64,000 nucleotides of DNA from Bacteroidota bacterium (GTDB lineage Bacteria > Bacteroidota > Bacteroidia > Chitinophagales > Chitinophagaceae): positions 248,001 through 312,000 of the forward strand of contig JAFDXL010000008.1 in NCBI GenBank assembly GCA_018267955.1, given 5' to 3'. The first letter of the stretch is position 1, and each line of letters starts with the position of its first letter. The translations under genes and the position numbers were made by a program. Of this stretch, positions 51,607-61,143 are shown piece by piece. Below the pieces are notes generated by a model. It had not been told where the DNA came from. It worked only from the letters and a program-made list of their open reading frames with translations, and did no database searches.

Positions 51607-52890
51607 TTAGCGGAATTCGTAACCAATATCCCTGCGGTAGTATTTCCCGTCGTAATTAATTTTATTGGCATTTTCGTAAGAGGCCTGCAATGCTTCCTCT
51701 ATATTGTTGCCGTAAGATGTAATAGCTAATACGCGTCCGCCGTTGGTAACAACCTGTCCTTCTTTTACGGCAGTACCTGCATGAAACAACATACTGTTCT
51801 TAGACTGGTCAAGGCCGTTCATGATTTTACCCTTAGGATAAGCATTGGGATAACCTTCTGAAACAAGCATTACCGTGCAGGCCGCACGGAGATCATGCTG
51901 TATGGTTACCTCATTCAGCTTGCCTTCGTCCATTTTCAGGATCAGCTCAACCAGGTCATTTTCAAGTCTTGGCATTACTACTTCCGTTTCAGGATCGCCC
52001 ATACGGCAGTTGTATTCTATAACATAAGGTTCCTCATTCACCTTGATCAAACCAAAGAATATAAAACCATGGTAGATGATCTTTTCTTCCGCCAGTCCTT
52101 TTACGGTTGGGGTTATGATACGGTCAGTCACTTTTTGCATAAATTCTCCCTGTGCAAATGGCACCGGGGATACAGCGCCCATACCGCCGGTATTAGGGCC
52201 TTTGTCGCCTTCACCTATTCTTTTATAATCCTTTGCTTCCGGAAGGCGTACATAGTTGATGCCATCTGTAAATGCAAACACAGACAGTTCTATACCATCG
52301 AGGAATTGCTCTACTACAACTTTTTTACTTGCATCGCCAAACTGAGCCTCGCGGATCATAGAGTGGAAAGTCTCGATAGCTTCCTCATACGTTTGTGCAA
52401 TTACAACGCCCTTACCGGCGGCCAGTCCGTCTGCTTTTAAAACTATCGGGAGCGTATGTTCTTTTAAGTATTGTATGCCCTCTTCGAAGTTAGCATCGGT
52501 AAATTCCTGATAAGCAGCCGTAGGGATGTTATGGCGCTGCATAAATTTCTTAGAAAAAGCTTTGCTGCCTTCTAATTGCGCACCCTCTTTAGAAGGCCCC
52601 GCAACAATAATATGTTTTAACTCGTCGTCACCTTTGAAAAAATCATAGATGCCCGCTACCAATGGATCTTCGGGGCCAGGTATTAAAATATCAATCCTAT
52701 ATTCCAGACATGCTTTTTTAATAGACTCGAAATCAGTAACTGCGATATTGAGGTTAGTACCGTATTGCATACTGCCTGCGTTGCCGGGTGCTATATATAG
52801 TTCTTTGCACAGTTTACTTTGGCGTAATTTCCATGCGATGGCATTTTCGCGGCCACCAGATCCTAAAAGCAGTATATTGTAAGACGACAT
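51607..52890 (-). CDS. purD: Phosphoribosylamine-glycine ligase
   Basis: A 427-aa ATP-grasp ligase of purine synthesis: phosphoribosylamine + glycine + ATP to glycinamide ribonucleotide. It starts with NILLLGSGGRENAIAWKLR, the family N-terminal signature, and contains PIVLKADGLAAGKGVVIA (ATP-grasp loop), VVEQFLDGIELSVFAF and YNCRMGDPETEVVMPRL. Length is normal. A TAnnTTTG element at 52907-52914 (minus strand) lies 17 bases upstream. It converges on the HU/SPOR gene. Confidence 0.96.
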   Translation of the reverse strand: MSSYNILLLGSGGRENAIAWKLRQSKLCKELYIAPGNAGSMQYGTNLNIAVTDFESIKKACLEYRIDILIPGPEDPLVAGIYDFFKGDDELKHIIVAGPSKEGAQLEGSKAFSKKFMQRHNIPTAAYQEFTDANFEEGIQYLKEHTLPIVLKADGLAAGKGVVIAQTYEEAIETFHSMIREAQFGDASKKVVVEQFLDGIELSVFAFTDGINYVRLPEAKDYKRIGEGDKGPNTGGMGAVSPVPFAQGEFMQKVTDRIITPTVKGLAEEKIIYHGFIFFGLIKVNEEPYVIEYNCRMGDPETEVVMPRLENDLVELILKMDEGKLNEVTIQHDLRAACTVMLVSEGYPNAYPKGKIMNGLDQSKNSMLFHAGTAVKEGQVVTNGGRVLAITSYGNNIEEALQASYENANKINYDGKYYRRDIGYEFR

Positions 52891-52906
52891 ATTGTAATTC
52901 TTGCGG

Positions 52907-52914
52907 CAAAAGTA
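52907..52914 (-). promoter_or_regulatory. -7 element for purD
   Basis: The minus strand reads TACTTTTG, an exact TAnnTTTG match, 17 bases before the ATG at 52890. No -33 TTG at the expected spacing. Confidence 0.4.
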
Positions 52915-53072
52915 TTTAATAGAATTGGTTTCTATGGCATAAATATGAAATAACGGATGTGGATAAATACCTTGAAAATACCTCTAACAGAGGTATTTTA
53001 GGGTGCATGGGCTTTTGAACTTGGCAAATTTTATTATCTTTCGTCATTCAATTTTTTACATAACAATTTTCT

Positions 53073-54803
53073 ATGTCGCAAACGCATACAGACCAGGTTG
53101 CAGGTGCAACTATTGATCAGCCTATAGAAGTGGAGGCGCATCCTAAAAAAGGACACCCTAAGGGATTATGGGTATTGTTTGGAACGGAAATGTGGGAACG
53201 TTTCAACTTTTACGGGATGAGGGCTTTGCTGACCTTGTTCCTGGTTAACTCTTTATTAATGAAAGAGGGTGACGTGTCTCTTATATATGGTGCGTTTCTT
53301 GGCTTGTGCTACCTGACACCTATGCTTGGAGGCTTTATTGCTGACCGTTTTTTGGGTAACCGCAACTGTATATTACTTGGTGGTTCGTTGATGGCTATCG
53401 GTCAATTCCTTTTGTTTATCAGTGCGAGCATCTTTGGTACCAGTTTGGGTACGGCAACCACGTTGATGTGGACTGCGTTGGGGATCATAGTTTTTGGTAA
53501 TGGGTTCTTCAAGCCTAACATATCAAGCATGGTAGGTAGCTTGTACCCTAAGCAGGAAAAGAGCAAACTGGATACTGCTTTCACAATATTTTATATGGGT
53601 ATCAATATTGGTGCATTCCTTGGCCAATTTATATGCCCTATAATAGGTGATGTTAAGGATGCCAATGGTGTTAGGGATATTCACGCATTCAAATGGGGCT
53701 TCCTCGCCGCATCTATAGCAATGATGTTGGGAACTCTGATATTCCTTTTCCTTAAAAATAAATACGTTGTAACACCGGAAGGAAGGCCCATTGGAGGATT
53801 GCCATCAAAGAATTCTGCAGCAGACTATGAAGAGGGTGAGTCATCAAAGGCGAATTTTTCAAACAAATCACTTGGCCTTGCCGGGGTTGCATTTGTAGCA
53901 TTGTGGTGTTTATTCTTCTTTGTCGTTGGCCAGAATGTTGTTTATTCGTTCATTTATGCAAGTGGTATCACCCTTGCCGGTTTGATACTTTCTGACAAAT
54001 CGCTCACGAAAATAGAGACTCAAAGAATACTTGTTATATATATCGTTTCGTTCTTTGTTATATTTTTCTGGGCAGCATTTGAGCAAGCGGGATCTTCCCT
54101 TACATTTATTGCCGACAATCAAACAGACAGAAACTTTTTCGGCGTTCAGATACCGCCATCAATGGTGCAGATATTTAACGGATTGTTCGTTATCATTCTT
54201 GCCGTACCATTTAGTTTGCTATGGGATAAGTTAAGAAGCAAGGGTGCAGAGCCTATCTCACCTATGAAGCAAGCATTTGGCCTTGCTCTCATAGCATTAA
54301 GTTATTTTATTATAGCGCATAATGTAAAAGATCTGGGGAACACAGGTTTATTGGGCGTAAAGTGGTTGATATTGCTGTACCTGATACAAACATGTGGTGA
54401 ATTGTGCCTGTCGCCAATAGGTTTATCTTTAGTGTCAAAGTTATCACCTAAGCGATTTGCATCGTTGTTATATGGTGTATTCTTCTTGTCTAATGCATCA
54501 GGATATGCGTTGGCAGGTACCTTAGGATCTATATTGCCTCCTACAGGAGATAAATTTGAAAAGGCAAAATCTTTAGGAATTGATTTGCAGAGCGTATTAG
54601 ATAAAAAAATTGTTCTGACTCCTTACCAGGCAGAGTTATTATCGAAAAATAAAATTGTTAGTCATTATCCGGTATTTGCTGGCTATACGATTCACAGTTT
54701 GTATGAGTTTTTTATGGTGTTTGTAATACTTTGTGGCATTGCAGCTATCGTGTTGTTTGCAATAACCCCATGGCTGAAAAAGATGATGCACGGAGTGAAG
54801 TAA
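53073..54803 (+). CDS. POT-family peptide/proton symporter, 576 aa
   Basis: A proton-driven di/tripeptide importer with 12-14 transmembrane helices. The family signature EMWERFNFYGMRALL lies at residues 34-48, equivalent to ExxERFxYYG, and the second block is IFYMGINIGAFLGQFICP, with FFKPNISSMVGSLYP. The C-terminal region shows GELCLSPIGLSLVSKLSP, and the protein ends in a basic tail. It lies 182 bases downstream of purD, divergent, and is followed by a clear hairpin terminator at 54825-54860. The second POT gene is next, so the two may be paralogs with different peptide preferences. Confidence 0.92.
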   Translation: MSQTHTDQVAGATIDQPIEVEAHPKKGHPKGLWVLFGTEMWERFNFYGMRALLTLFLVNSLLMKEGDVSLIYGAFLGLCYLTPMLGGFIADRFLGNRNCILLGGSLMAIGQFLLFISASIFGTSLGTATTLMWTALGIIVFGNGFFKPNISSMVGSLYPKQEKSKLDTAFTIFYMGINIGAFLGQFICPIIGDVKDANGVRDIHAFKWGFLAASIAMMLGTLIFLFLKNKYVVTPEGRPIGGLPSKNSAADYEEGESSKANFSNKSLGLAGVAFVALWCLFFFVVGQNVVYSFIYASGITLAGLILSDKSLTKIETQRILVIYIVSFFVIFFWAAFEQAGSSLTFIADNQTDRNFFGVQIPPSMVQIFNGLFVIILAVPFSLLWDKLRSKGAEPISPMKQAFGLALIALSYFIIAHNVKDLGNTGLLGVKWLILLYLIQTCGELCLSPIGLSLVSKLSPKRFASLLYGVFFLSNASGYALAGTLGSILPPTGDKFEKAKSLGIDLQSVLDKKIVLTPYQAELLSKNKIVSHYPVFAGYTIHSLYEFFMVFVILCGIAAIVLFAITPWLKKMMHGVK

Positions 54804-54824
54804 AAACTCATAGCCTTACATTTT

Positions 54825-54860
54825 ATAAAGCCCTGTTATAGAAGCAGGGCTTTATTTTTT
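54825..54860 (+). terminator. Rho-independent terminator after the first POT gene
   Basis: An 11-bp stem (ATAAAGCCCTG and CAGGGCTTTAT, loop of nine bases) followed by TTTTT. It begins 21 bases after the stop of the first transporter. Confidence 0.85.
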
Positions 54861-54925
54861 AGGGGTAGAAAAAGTGGTAATCAGAATAAAAGATTATTTT
54901 GCCAGCTTATAATTAAGAATTCATT

Positions 54926-56410
54926 ATGTCTCAAGACCTGACTCTGGAACAAATACAGAATTTTGAGGGTAAATATCCGAAGCAGATATGGTACCTGTTC
55001 CTTACAGAAATGTGGGAACGATTTTGTTTCTATGGCCTTCGCGGTATGCTTACCGTGTTCATGGTTACGCAGCTGATGATAGACGAAAAGTCTGCCAATC
55101 TAAAATACGGAGCGATACAAGCCTTCATCTATGCGTTTACATTTATCGGTGGTTTGTTTGCAGATAAGATATTAGGGTTTAGAAAGTCATTGTTCTGGGG
55201 TGGCATTTTGATGATCATAGGTAGCTTTATCATAGCAGCTTCTCCTAAGGAATTCTTTTATATCGGCACCTGCTTTACAATTGTAGGTACAGGCTTCTTC
55301 AAGCCCAATATCTCTACCATGGTTGGTGAGCTGTATCACCCGGGAGATACCAGGCGGGATGCGGGATTTGGCCTGTTCTATTCAGGTATTAATATAGGCG
55401 CGTTGCTAGGGGGTATTGTTTGCGTGGCGGTAGGTAAGTTCTATTCCTGGAGCCTGGCATTTGGATTTGCGGGTATTGTGATGGCTATCGGCCTGCTTAC
55501 ATTTATATTCACTCAAAAGAGCTTAGGCCCCATCGGCTTATCGCCAATGAAGGATGCTGCACCCGGAAGAAGGAAAACATTTGAGATAGCAACTTTTGTA
55601 GGTTCTATTGCAGTGATGCCACTTTTACTGCTGATGGTGCAAAATACCAGGTATACTGACTATTTTATGTACATCATTGGCCCTGCAACATTGGTATACC
55701 TGTTGTATGAAATGACAACCTTAAATGCAGAGGAGCGGAAGAAAATGGTTGCAGCACTGGTGTTTATTATCTTCTCCATTTTTTTCTGGGCATTCTTTGA
55801 GCAAAGCGGTGGTTCTTTAAGCCTCTTTGCTTTGTATAATCTGCATGATACTATGCTGGGCGTATTTCATATAGACCCCAATGTGGTAAATAACTCTTTC
55901 AACTCTGTATTTGTAATTATATTCAGCCCTATAGTAGGATTATTATGGCTGGCGCTTTCCAAACGAAAGAAAGAACCTAATTCGGTAATCAAATTTGGCC
56001 TGGGCTTTCTATTCCTTGCCGGTGCATTCTATACATTCTTTGCTACCCGTTTTTTTGCAGATGCAGATGGGAAAACGTCATTGAATGTGTTTACACTGGC
56101 ATACCTCATCATTACTTTTGGTGAATTGTGTCTATCGCCCATAGGCCTTTCATTAATGACCAAACTGGCGCCTAAGAAACTTTGGGGTGTAATGATGGGT
56201 ATGTGGTTTTTGGCCAGTGCGTACGGACAATATGTAGCGGGCTTATTAGGCGCAGGTATGGCGGTAGCTAAAGAAAATGCTTCTGCAACAGAAAAGCTTA
56301 TGTCTTATACCAGTGGATATAAGCAACTGGGCATTTATGCCCTCATCGCAGGTATTATCCTGATCGTTATATCGCCGATCATCAGGAAGATGATGGGAAA
56401 TGTAAAATAG
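54926..56410 (+). CDS. POT-family peptide/proton symporter, 494 aa
   Basis: A second proton-coupled oligopeptide transporter, about 80 aa shorter than its neighbour and clearly related (EMWERFCFYGLRGML, FFKPNISTMVGELYHPGD, GELCLSPIGLSLMTKLAP). Twelve or more helices are predicted. The shorter length comes from smaller central and C-terminal loops. The gene has its own terminator at 56431-56457. Both POT genes on one strand suggest a local duplication or co-acquisition; which peptides each takes cannot be told from sequence. Confidence 0.92.
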   Translation: MSQDLTLEQIQNFEGKYPKQIWYLFLTEMWERFCFYGLRGMLTVFMVTQLMIDEKSANLKYGAIQAFIYAFTFIGGLFADKILGFRKSLFWGGILMIIGSFIIAASPKEFFYIGTCFTIVGTGFFKPNISTMVGELYHPGDTRRDAGFGLFYSGINIGALLGGIVCVAVGKFYSWSLAFGFAGIVMAIGLLTFIFTQKSLGPIGLSPMKDAAPGRRKTFEIATFVGSIAVMPLLLLMVQNTRYTDYFMYIIGPATLVYLLYEMTTLNAEERKKMVAALVFIIFSIFFWAFFEQSGGSLSLFALYNLHDTMLGVFHIDPNVVNNSFNSVFVIIFSPIVGLLWLALSKRKKEPNSVIKFGLGFLFLAGAFYTFFATRFFADADGKTSLNVFTLAYLIITFGELCLSPIGLSLMTKLAPKKLWGVMMGMWFLASAYGQYVAGLLGAGMAVAKENASATEKLMSYTSGYKQLGIYALIAGIILIVISPIIRKMMGNVK

Positions 56411-56430
56411 TATTTAAGACCTTTCAATCG

Positions 56431-56457
56431 AGCCCTGCCTTATGGCGGGGCTTTTCT
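56431..56457 (+). terminator. Terminator after the second POT gene
   Basis: A 9-bp stem with one G-T pair (AGCCCTGCC and GGCGGGGCT, loop TTAT) followed by TTTCTTT. It starts 20 bases after the transporter stop and 39 bases before ispD. Confidence 0.75.
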
Positions 56458-56495
56458 TTGGAATAAAATATTAATAACGTTTTTTTGCAGGAACA

Positions 56496-57179
56496 ATGAA
56501 AAAGTACGCAGTCATAGTAGCCGGGGGCAAAGGTGTAAGAATGGGTAGTGCTGTGCCTAAGCAGTTTCTTCCATTGAACGGCCATCCGATATTGTATCAT
56601 ACCATCAAAGCGTTTGCAGATGCCTATACCGATATGCACCTTGTTTTGGTATTGCCTGCTGACCAGGTGAGCTACGCACAAATGGTATTGCAATCATTCC
56701 CTAGCAGAATAGATATAACTATTGTTACAGGTGGAGAGACCCGCTTCCATAGTGTACAAAACGGGCTGAGGGTTGTAGAAGAAAATAGTATTGTATTCGT
56801 ACAGGATGGTGTGCGGCCTTTGGCAACTTCTGCATTGATACACCGTTGTTATGAGCAGGCCTTAGAAAAGGGCAGTGCTATACCCGCTATACCTGTTGCT
56901 GATAGTATGCGCATTATAGAAGATGACGATAGCAGACCGGTAGACAGAGGACAAATGCGGGTGATACAGACACCACAAACCTTCCGGTCAGATATCCTGA
57001 TACCAGCCTACCAGCAGGAATATCAAACTTCATTCACCGATGAGGCTACAGTGGTGGAGGCATTTGGCGGTACAGTATTTTTGGTAGATGGGGAAAGAAG
57101 TAATATTAAAGTGACCACTCCTGAAGATATGATCATTGCCGAAGCGTTGTTAAAAGCCAGGGAAGAAGATCATGCGTAG
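56496..57179 (+). CDS. ispD: 2-C-methyl-D-erythritol 4-phosphate cytidylyltransferase
   Basis: A 227-aa enzyme of the non-mevalonate isoprenoid pathway: MEP + CTP to CDP-ME. The nucleotidyltransferase loop is VAGGKGVRMGSAVPKQF at residues 8-24, with VQDGVRPLA near residue 105 and the late TPQTFRSD and FTDEATVVEAFG blocks. All family motifs are present. The 3' end overlaps the following gene by eight bases (57172-57179), which indicates coupled expression, though the neighbour's function is not obviously linked. Confidence 0.95.
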   Translation: MKKYAVIVAGGKGVRMGSAVPKQFLPLNGHPILYHTIKAFADAYTDMHLVLVLPADQVSYAQMVLQSFPSRIDITIVTGGETRFHSVQNGLRVVEENSIVFVQDGVRPLATSALIHRCYEQALEKGSAIPAIPVADSMRIIEDDDSRPVDRGQMRVIQTPQTFRSDILIPAYQQEYQTSFTDEATVVEAFGGTVFLVDGERSNIKVTTPEDMIIAEALLKAREEDHA

Positions 57180-58083
57180 CCTTATACTGGCATTGATATT
57201 CTGTACTACAGCGGCATCTGCCCAGTACAAAGACAGCAGCATCTTCAAGTTCCCGATCAAGATGGATGATGTGGTGGTGAAAGCCGTGCGCAAAGGCTGG
57301 GATGTAAACGGTTTTATACGCAGGGTGAAGAATGATACCACATTCTACAAAGCCTTCAAAGGGTTGCACATTACTACGTTTAATGCAATAAATGATATCA
57401 GGGTTTACGATAGCAAAGGAAAGGTTAAGGCCTCGTTATATAGCAAGACCAGGCAAACTTACGCAGGTGGTTGCAGGACGATGCAGGTATTGGAAGAGAA
57501 AACTACAGGTGATTTTTATACCCGCCGCCGGCGATATAATTATTATACTGCAGAGTTATACAGTTTCCTGTTCTTTACCGATGGGAAAAAATGTGGTGAA
57601 AACGATATTGTCGGTTCGGGTATCTCTAAAGAAGAGGGAGGAAAGAATGAGAGCAATAGTTATAAACTGAAACAACTGATGTTCAATCCCGGTGGGCGGG
57701 TGACCGGTATACCATTTATGGGAGATAAAAGTGCCATATTTGACCCTTCTGTTGAAAAGATGTATGATTTCAGGCTGACATCGGACGATTACCAGGGAGA
57801 AGAATGCTATGTCTTTAAAGCGATCCCTAAAAAAGAATATGCAGATGACGTTGTCTATAATGAATTCACCACCTGGTTTCGCAAATCGGATTACAGCATC
57901 GTAGCACGTGATTATTCCTTGTCTTACAAAACACTTGTATATGATTTTGATGTGCGGATGAGGGTAAGGATGACACGTGCCAATGGCAAGATGCTGCCCG
58001 GCTACCTGGAATATGATGGTAACTGGCATGTGTTTACCAAAGGCAGAGAGCGGGTAAAATTCACAACCCAATTGAGTTATTAA
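57172..58083 (+). CDS. Hypothetical secreted protein overlapping ispD
   Basis: A 303-aa exported protein with a signal peptide (MRSLILALIFCTTAASAQ). The body is mainly beta strands with many aromatic residues (NYYTAELYSFLFFTD, LRLTSDDYQGEECYVFKA-like segment, DYSLSYKTLVYDFDV). It resembles the uncharacterised surface or carboxypeptidase-regulatory-linked proteins common in Bacteroidota, but I cannot name a family. It starts inside the end of ispD and is followed by dnaG 54 bases later. The gene probably has no role in isoprenoid synthesis. Confidence 0.78.
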   Translation: MRSLILALIFCTTAASAQYKDSSIFKFPIKMDDVVVKAVRKGWDVNGFIRRVKNDTTFYKAFKGLHITTFNAINDIRVYDSKGKVKASLYSKTRQTYAGGCRTMQVLEEKTTGDFYTRRRRYNYYTAELYSFLFFTDGKKCGENDIVGSGISKEEGGKNESNSYKLKQLMFNPGGRVTGIPFMGDKSAIFDPSVEKMYDFRLTSDDYQGEECYVFKAIPKKEYADDVVYNEFTTWFRKSDYSIVARDYSLSYKTLVYDFDVRMRVRMTRANGKMLPGYLEYDGNWHVFTKGRERVKFTTQLSY

Positions 58084-58137
58084 TATCTGGCCTATATATT
58101 AAATTACGGGGCGTATTCTTTTGATTAACTTCGCAGA

Positions 58138-60087
58138 ATGATTTCTCCTGCTTCCATACAAGAGGTGATGAGCCGTGCTGATATTGTTGATGTAGTGGGG
58201 CAGTTTGTGCGTTTGAAAAAAAGGGGCATTAATTATATTGCCAATTGCCCTTTTCACAACGAAAAGACACCTTCATTTACTGTTTCCGGTGCCAAGGGCC
58301 TGTTCAAATGTTTTGGCTGCGGCAAGGGCGGCAATGTAGTAACGTTTGTGCAGGAGCATGAAAAGCTTACGTATCCTGAATCTATCAGGTGGCTGGCGGA
58401 TTTCTATAAAATAAAGCTCGAGGAGACAGAGCGGACCCCTGAACAACAACAGCATCAGCTTGCCGAAGAGGGCCTGCGTATATTGAATGAATACGCTGCG
58501 CAATATTTTCATGATACACTATTAAATACGGAAGAAGGCCAAACGATAGGGTTGAGCTACTTCAAGCATCGGGGTTTTAGGAAAGATATCATTGAGAAAT
58601 TCAGGCTTGGATATAACCCCGAAGGCGGAGACGTTTTTTATGTTTCTGCAAAAGCCAAGGGATATAGCGATGAGCTACTGGAGAAGGCGGGGTTTGTAAA
58701 GAATAACGGAAGAGGACATTTTGATATTTACCGGGGGCGTGTAATATTCCCCATACAAGCCATGACCGGCAGGATAGTGGGTTTTGGTGCTCGTATTCTC
58801 AAAGCCAATGAACGATCGCCCAAATATATCAACACACCGGAGAATGAGCTTTACAATAAGAGCCGCACGCTTTATGGTATGTATCAAAGCAGGAACGCAA
58901 TTACCAAAAGCGACGAATGCTTTCTTGTTGAAGGGTATACCGATGTGATCTCGCTGCACCAGGGCGGTGTAGAGAATGTGGTTGCCAGCAGTGGTACATC
59001 ACTCACTGAGGGACAGTTGAGGCTGATAGGGCAGCTTACACATAACCTTACCATTCTTTACGATGGTGATGCGGCAGGTGTTAAGGCAGCCTTGCGCGGA
59101 CTGGATATGGCATTAGGCCAAAGCTTTAACGTAAAGCTGGTATTACTGCCCGAAGGAGAAGACCCGGATAGTTTTATACAGAAGTCGGGAGCTTCGCGTT
59201 TCCATGAATATGTAAAAGAGCATAAGCAGGATATCATCAGCTTCCGGATGGAAGTGGGTATGAAAGAAGTGGGGGACGATCCTGTAAAAAAATCAAAGCT
59301 GGTAAATGAAATTGCAGAGAGCGTTTCGCGCATTAACAAGGCAGAGGATTTTGCCCTGCAGGATTTCTATATACGGGAAGCAGCAAGGCGTTTGCAAGTA
59401 GATGAAACAAGGCTTGTAAACCTGGTAAATAAGTATATACGCGATCGGGTAGATAACGATCGCAAGATACATGAACGGCAGGAAGCAGCTCAGCCGATGC
59501 CAGAGCAATACCCTGCTGATAGTGAAGTGCCATTGCCCGACTATGCAACAAAAGCAAAGAGTACAGAGCAGCAGGAATGGGAATTGATACGTGTATTATT
59601 GGAACTTGGTAATAAACCTATAGAAGGGTATCTGCATGTGGCAGATATGATCATTGGTACCATCGATCCCGACCTGATAGAAGATGAGATGGCAAGGCGA
59701 ATTTTTGATGAGTATTATAGCTACCTGGCTCAGCATGGTACCGGCCCCGAAGTAAGACATTTTGCTGATAACCCCGATATTGCCGTGCAGCAAAAAATAG
59801 CCACATTCTTTAGTATTAAAACTGATATCAGCCATAACTGGAAACAGAAATATGGCATTGAAAGGTTGCATGGCGATCTGAACTATATCATTGAGGTGGA
59901 AAGTGCGATGACCTATTTCGAGCTGAAGAAAATAAAGATCGTACAGGCAGAGATCCTCAACAGGCTGGCAACCGAAAAAGACGACAATAGGGTAATGGCC
60001 CTGATCAAAAAACAATTGGAATTAAAGAAGACAGAGGCAGAAATATTGAAGAAGATGGGGACGGTTATAGTAAAACAAGGTCGCTAA
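58138..60087 (+). CDS. dnaG: DNA primase
   Basis: A 649-aa bacterial primase that makes RNA primers at the replication fork. The N-terminal zinc finger shows CPFHNEKTPSFTVS and FKCFGCGKGGNVVTF. The RNA-polymerase-like TOPRIM core has CFLVEGYTDVISLHQ and ILYDGDAAGVKAALRG. The C-terminal helicase-binding region is helix-rich with ELKKTEAEILKK near the end. The length is within the bacterial range. It begins after the secreted protein gene and is followed two bases later by ruvX. Confidence 0.96.
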   Translation: MISPASIQEVMSRADIVDVVGQFVRLKKRGINYIANCPFHNEKTPSFTVSGAKGLFKCFGCGKGGNVVTFVQEHEKLTYPESIRWLADFYKIKLEETERTPEQQQHQLAEEGLRILNEYAAQYFHDTLLNTEEGQTIGLSYFKHRGFRKDIIEKFRLGYNPEGGDVFYVSAKAKGYSDELLEKAGFVKNNGRGHFDIYRGRVIFPIQAMTGRIVGFGARILKANERSPKYINTPENELYNKSRTLYGMYQSRNAITKSDECFLVEGYTDVISLHQGGVENVVASSGTSLTEGQLRLIGQLTHNLTILYDGDAAGVKAALRGLDMALGQSFNVKLVLLPEGEDPDSFIQKSGASRFHEYVKEHKQDIISFRMEVGMKEVGDDPVKKSKLVNEIAESVSRINKAEDFALQDFYIREAARRLQVDETRLVNLVNKYIRDRVDNDRKIHERQEAAQPMPEQYPADSEVPLPDYATKAKSTEQQEWELIRVLLELGNKPIEGYLHVADMIIGTIDPDLIEDEMARRIFDEYYSYLAQHGTGPEVRHFADNPDIAVQQKIATFFSIKTDISHNWKQKYGIERLHGDLNYIIEVESAMTYFELKKIKIVQAEILNRLATEKDDNRVMALIKKQLELKKTEAEILKKMGTVIVKQGR

Positions 60088-60089
60088 GC

Positions 60090-60503
60090 ATGGCAAGGAT
60101 ACTAGCATTGGACTATGGTAAAAAACGTACAGGTATTGCAGTTACAGATCCCCTGCAGATCATTGCATCTGCCTTGGATACGGTGGATAGCAATGAGTTG
60201 ATAGGATATCTCAAAAAATATTTCCAGCAGGAAACAGTTGAGAAAATAATCATTGGCTACCCGTTGAATTTTGATGACAGTCCGACGGACGCCACCCCGT
60301 TGGTAGAAAAGTTTATTGGCAAATTTCAGCACGTGTTTCCAAACCTGCCGGTGGAGAAATGGGATGAACGCATGACCTCTAAAATGGCATCCCAGTCTAT
60401 CAGCCGGATGGGCCTGAAAAAGAAGGACAGAGAGGAAAAAGGCCTGATAGACCAGGTAAGCGCCGTGATAATATTGCGGGAATACCTTGAAAGCCGCTCT
60501 TAA
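60090..60503 (+). CDS. ruvX: YqgF/RuvX Holliday-junction resolvase-like nuclease
   Basis: A 137-aa RNase-H-fold protein with LALDYGKKRTGIAVTD at its start (conserved Asp). It has VEKIIIGYPLNFDDSP in the middle and VSAVIILREYLE at the end. In bacteria this family is essential for 16S rRNA 5' processing and may also resolve junctions. It begins two bases after the dnaG stop and ends 33 bases before the deformylase gene. The gene order dnaG, ruvX, def suggests one transcription unit for replication, RNA processing and translation. Confidence 0.92.
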   Translation: MARILALDYGKKRTGIAVTDPLQIIASALDTVDSNELIGYLKKYFQQETVEKIIIGYPLNFDDSPTDATPLVEKFIGKFQHVFPNLPVEKWDERMTSKMASQSISRMGLKKKDREEKGLIDQVSAVIILREYLESRS

Positions 60504-60536
60504 TACGTATTTTTGCATATTCTAAGATTTTGAGTG

Positions 60537-61115
60537 ATGATTTTACCAATTGTAGCATACGGTAGCCCGATTTTAAGAAAGGAATGCGATGATATAGATG
60601 CAGGCTACCCTGAACTAAAGAAACTGATTGCGGATATGTGGGAAACCATGTATGCAAGCAACGGCGTAGGCCTGGCAGCACCACAGATCAATAAAGGCAT
60701 CCGTCTTTTTGTAGTAGATACAGAACAGATCGTTGAAAACTTCGATGATGAGGATAAAGCTAAATATCCTAATGAAAAGCCTATAAAGCAAGCATTCATC
60801 AATGCGCATATGGTAGACCAGCATGGTGAACCATGGGCTTATAACGAAGGCTGCCTGAGTATACCAAAGGTGAGGGAGGATATTCACCGCCAGCCGCATA
60901 TTCGCATTCGATATATGGATGAGCAGTTTAAAGAGCATGAAGCGGAGTTTACCGGTATCACTGCAAGGGTTATACAGCATGAATATGACCATATAGATGG
61001 CAAGCTATTCATTGATTATCTGCCACAACTGAAACGTCGGCTGATCAAAAAGAAGCTGGATGACATTAGTGCCGGAAAAGTAAGAACCGATTACCGAATG
61101 GTATTTTCCAAATAA
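60537..61115 (+). CDS. def: Peptide deformylase
   Basis: A 192-aa metalloenzyme that removes the formyl group from new proteins. All three motifs are present: GVGLAAPQI (I), EGCLSIP (II) and QHEYDHIDG (III, HEXXH). Translation likely starts at the ATG at 60537 (MILPIVAYGSPILRKEC); a GTG directly before it (60534) is an alternative. It is 33 bases downstream of ruvX. The ECF sigma factor gene starts 28 bases after its stop. Confidence 0.96.
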   Translation: MILPIVAYGSPILRKECDDIDAGYPELKKLIADMWETMYASNGVGLAAPQINKGIRLFVVDTEQIVENFDDEDKAKYPNEKPIKQAFINAHMVDQHGEPWAYNEGCLSIPKVREDIHRQPHIRIRYMDEQFKEHEAEFTGITARVIQHEYDHIDGKLFIDYLPQLKRRLIKKKLDDISAGKVRTDYRMVFSK

Positions 61116-61143
61116 AGAGTACTTTTAAGCGCACTATTATAAT

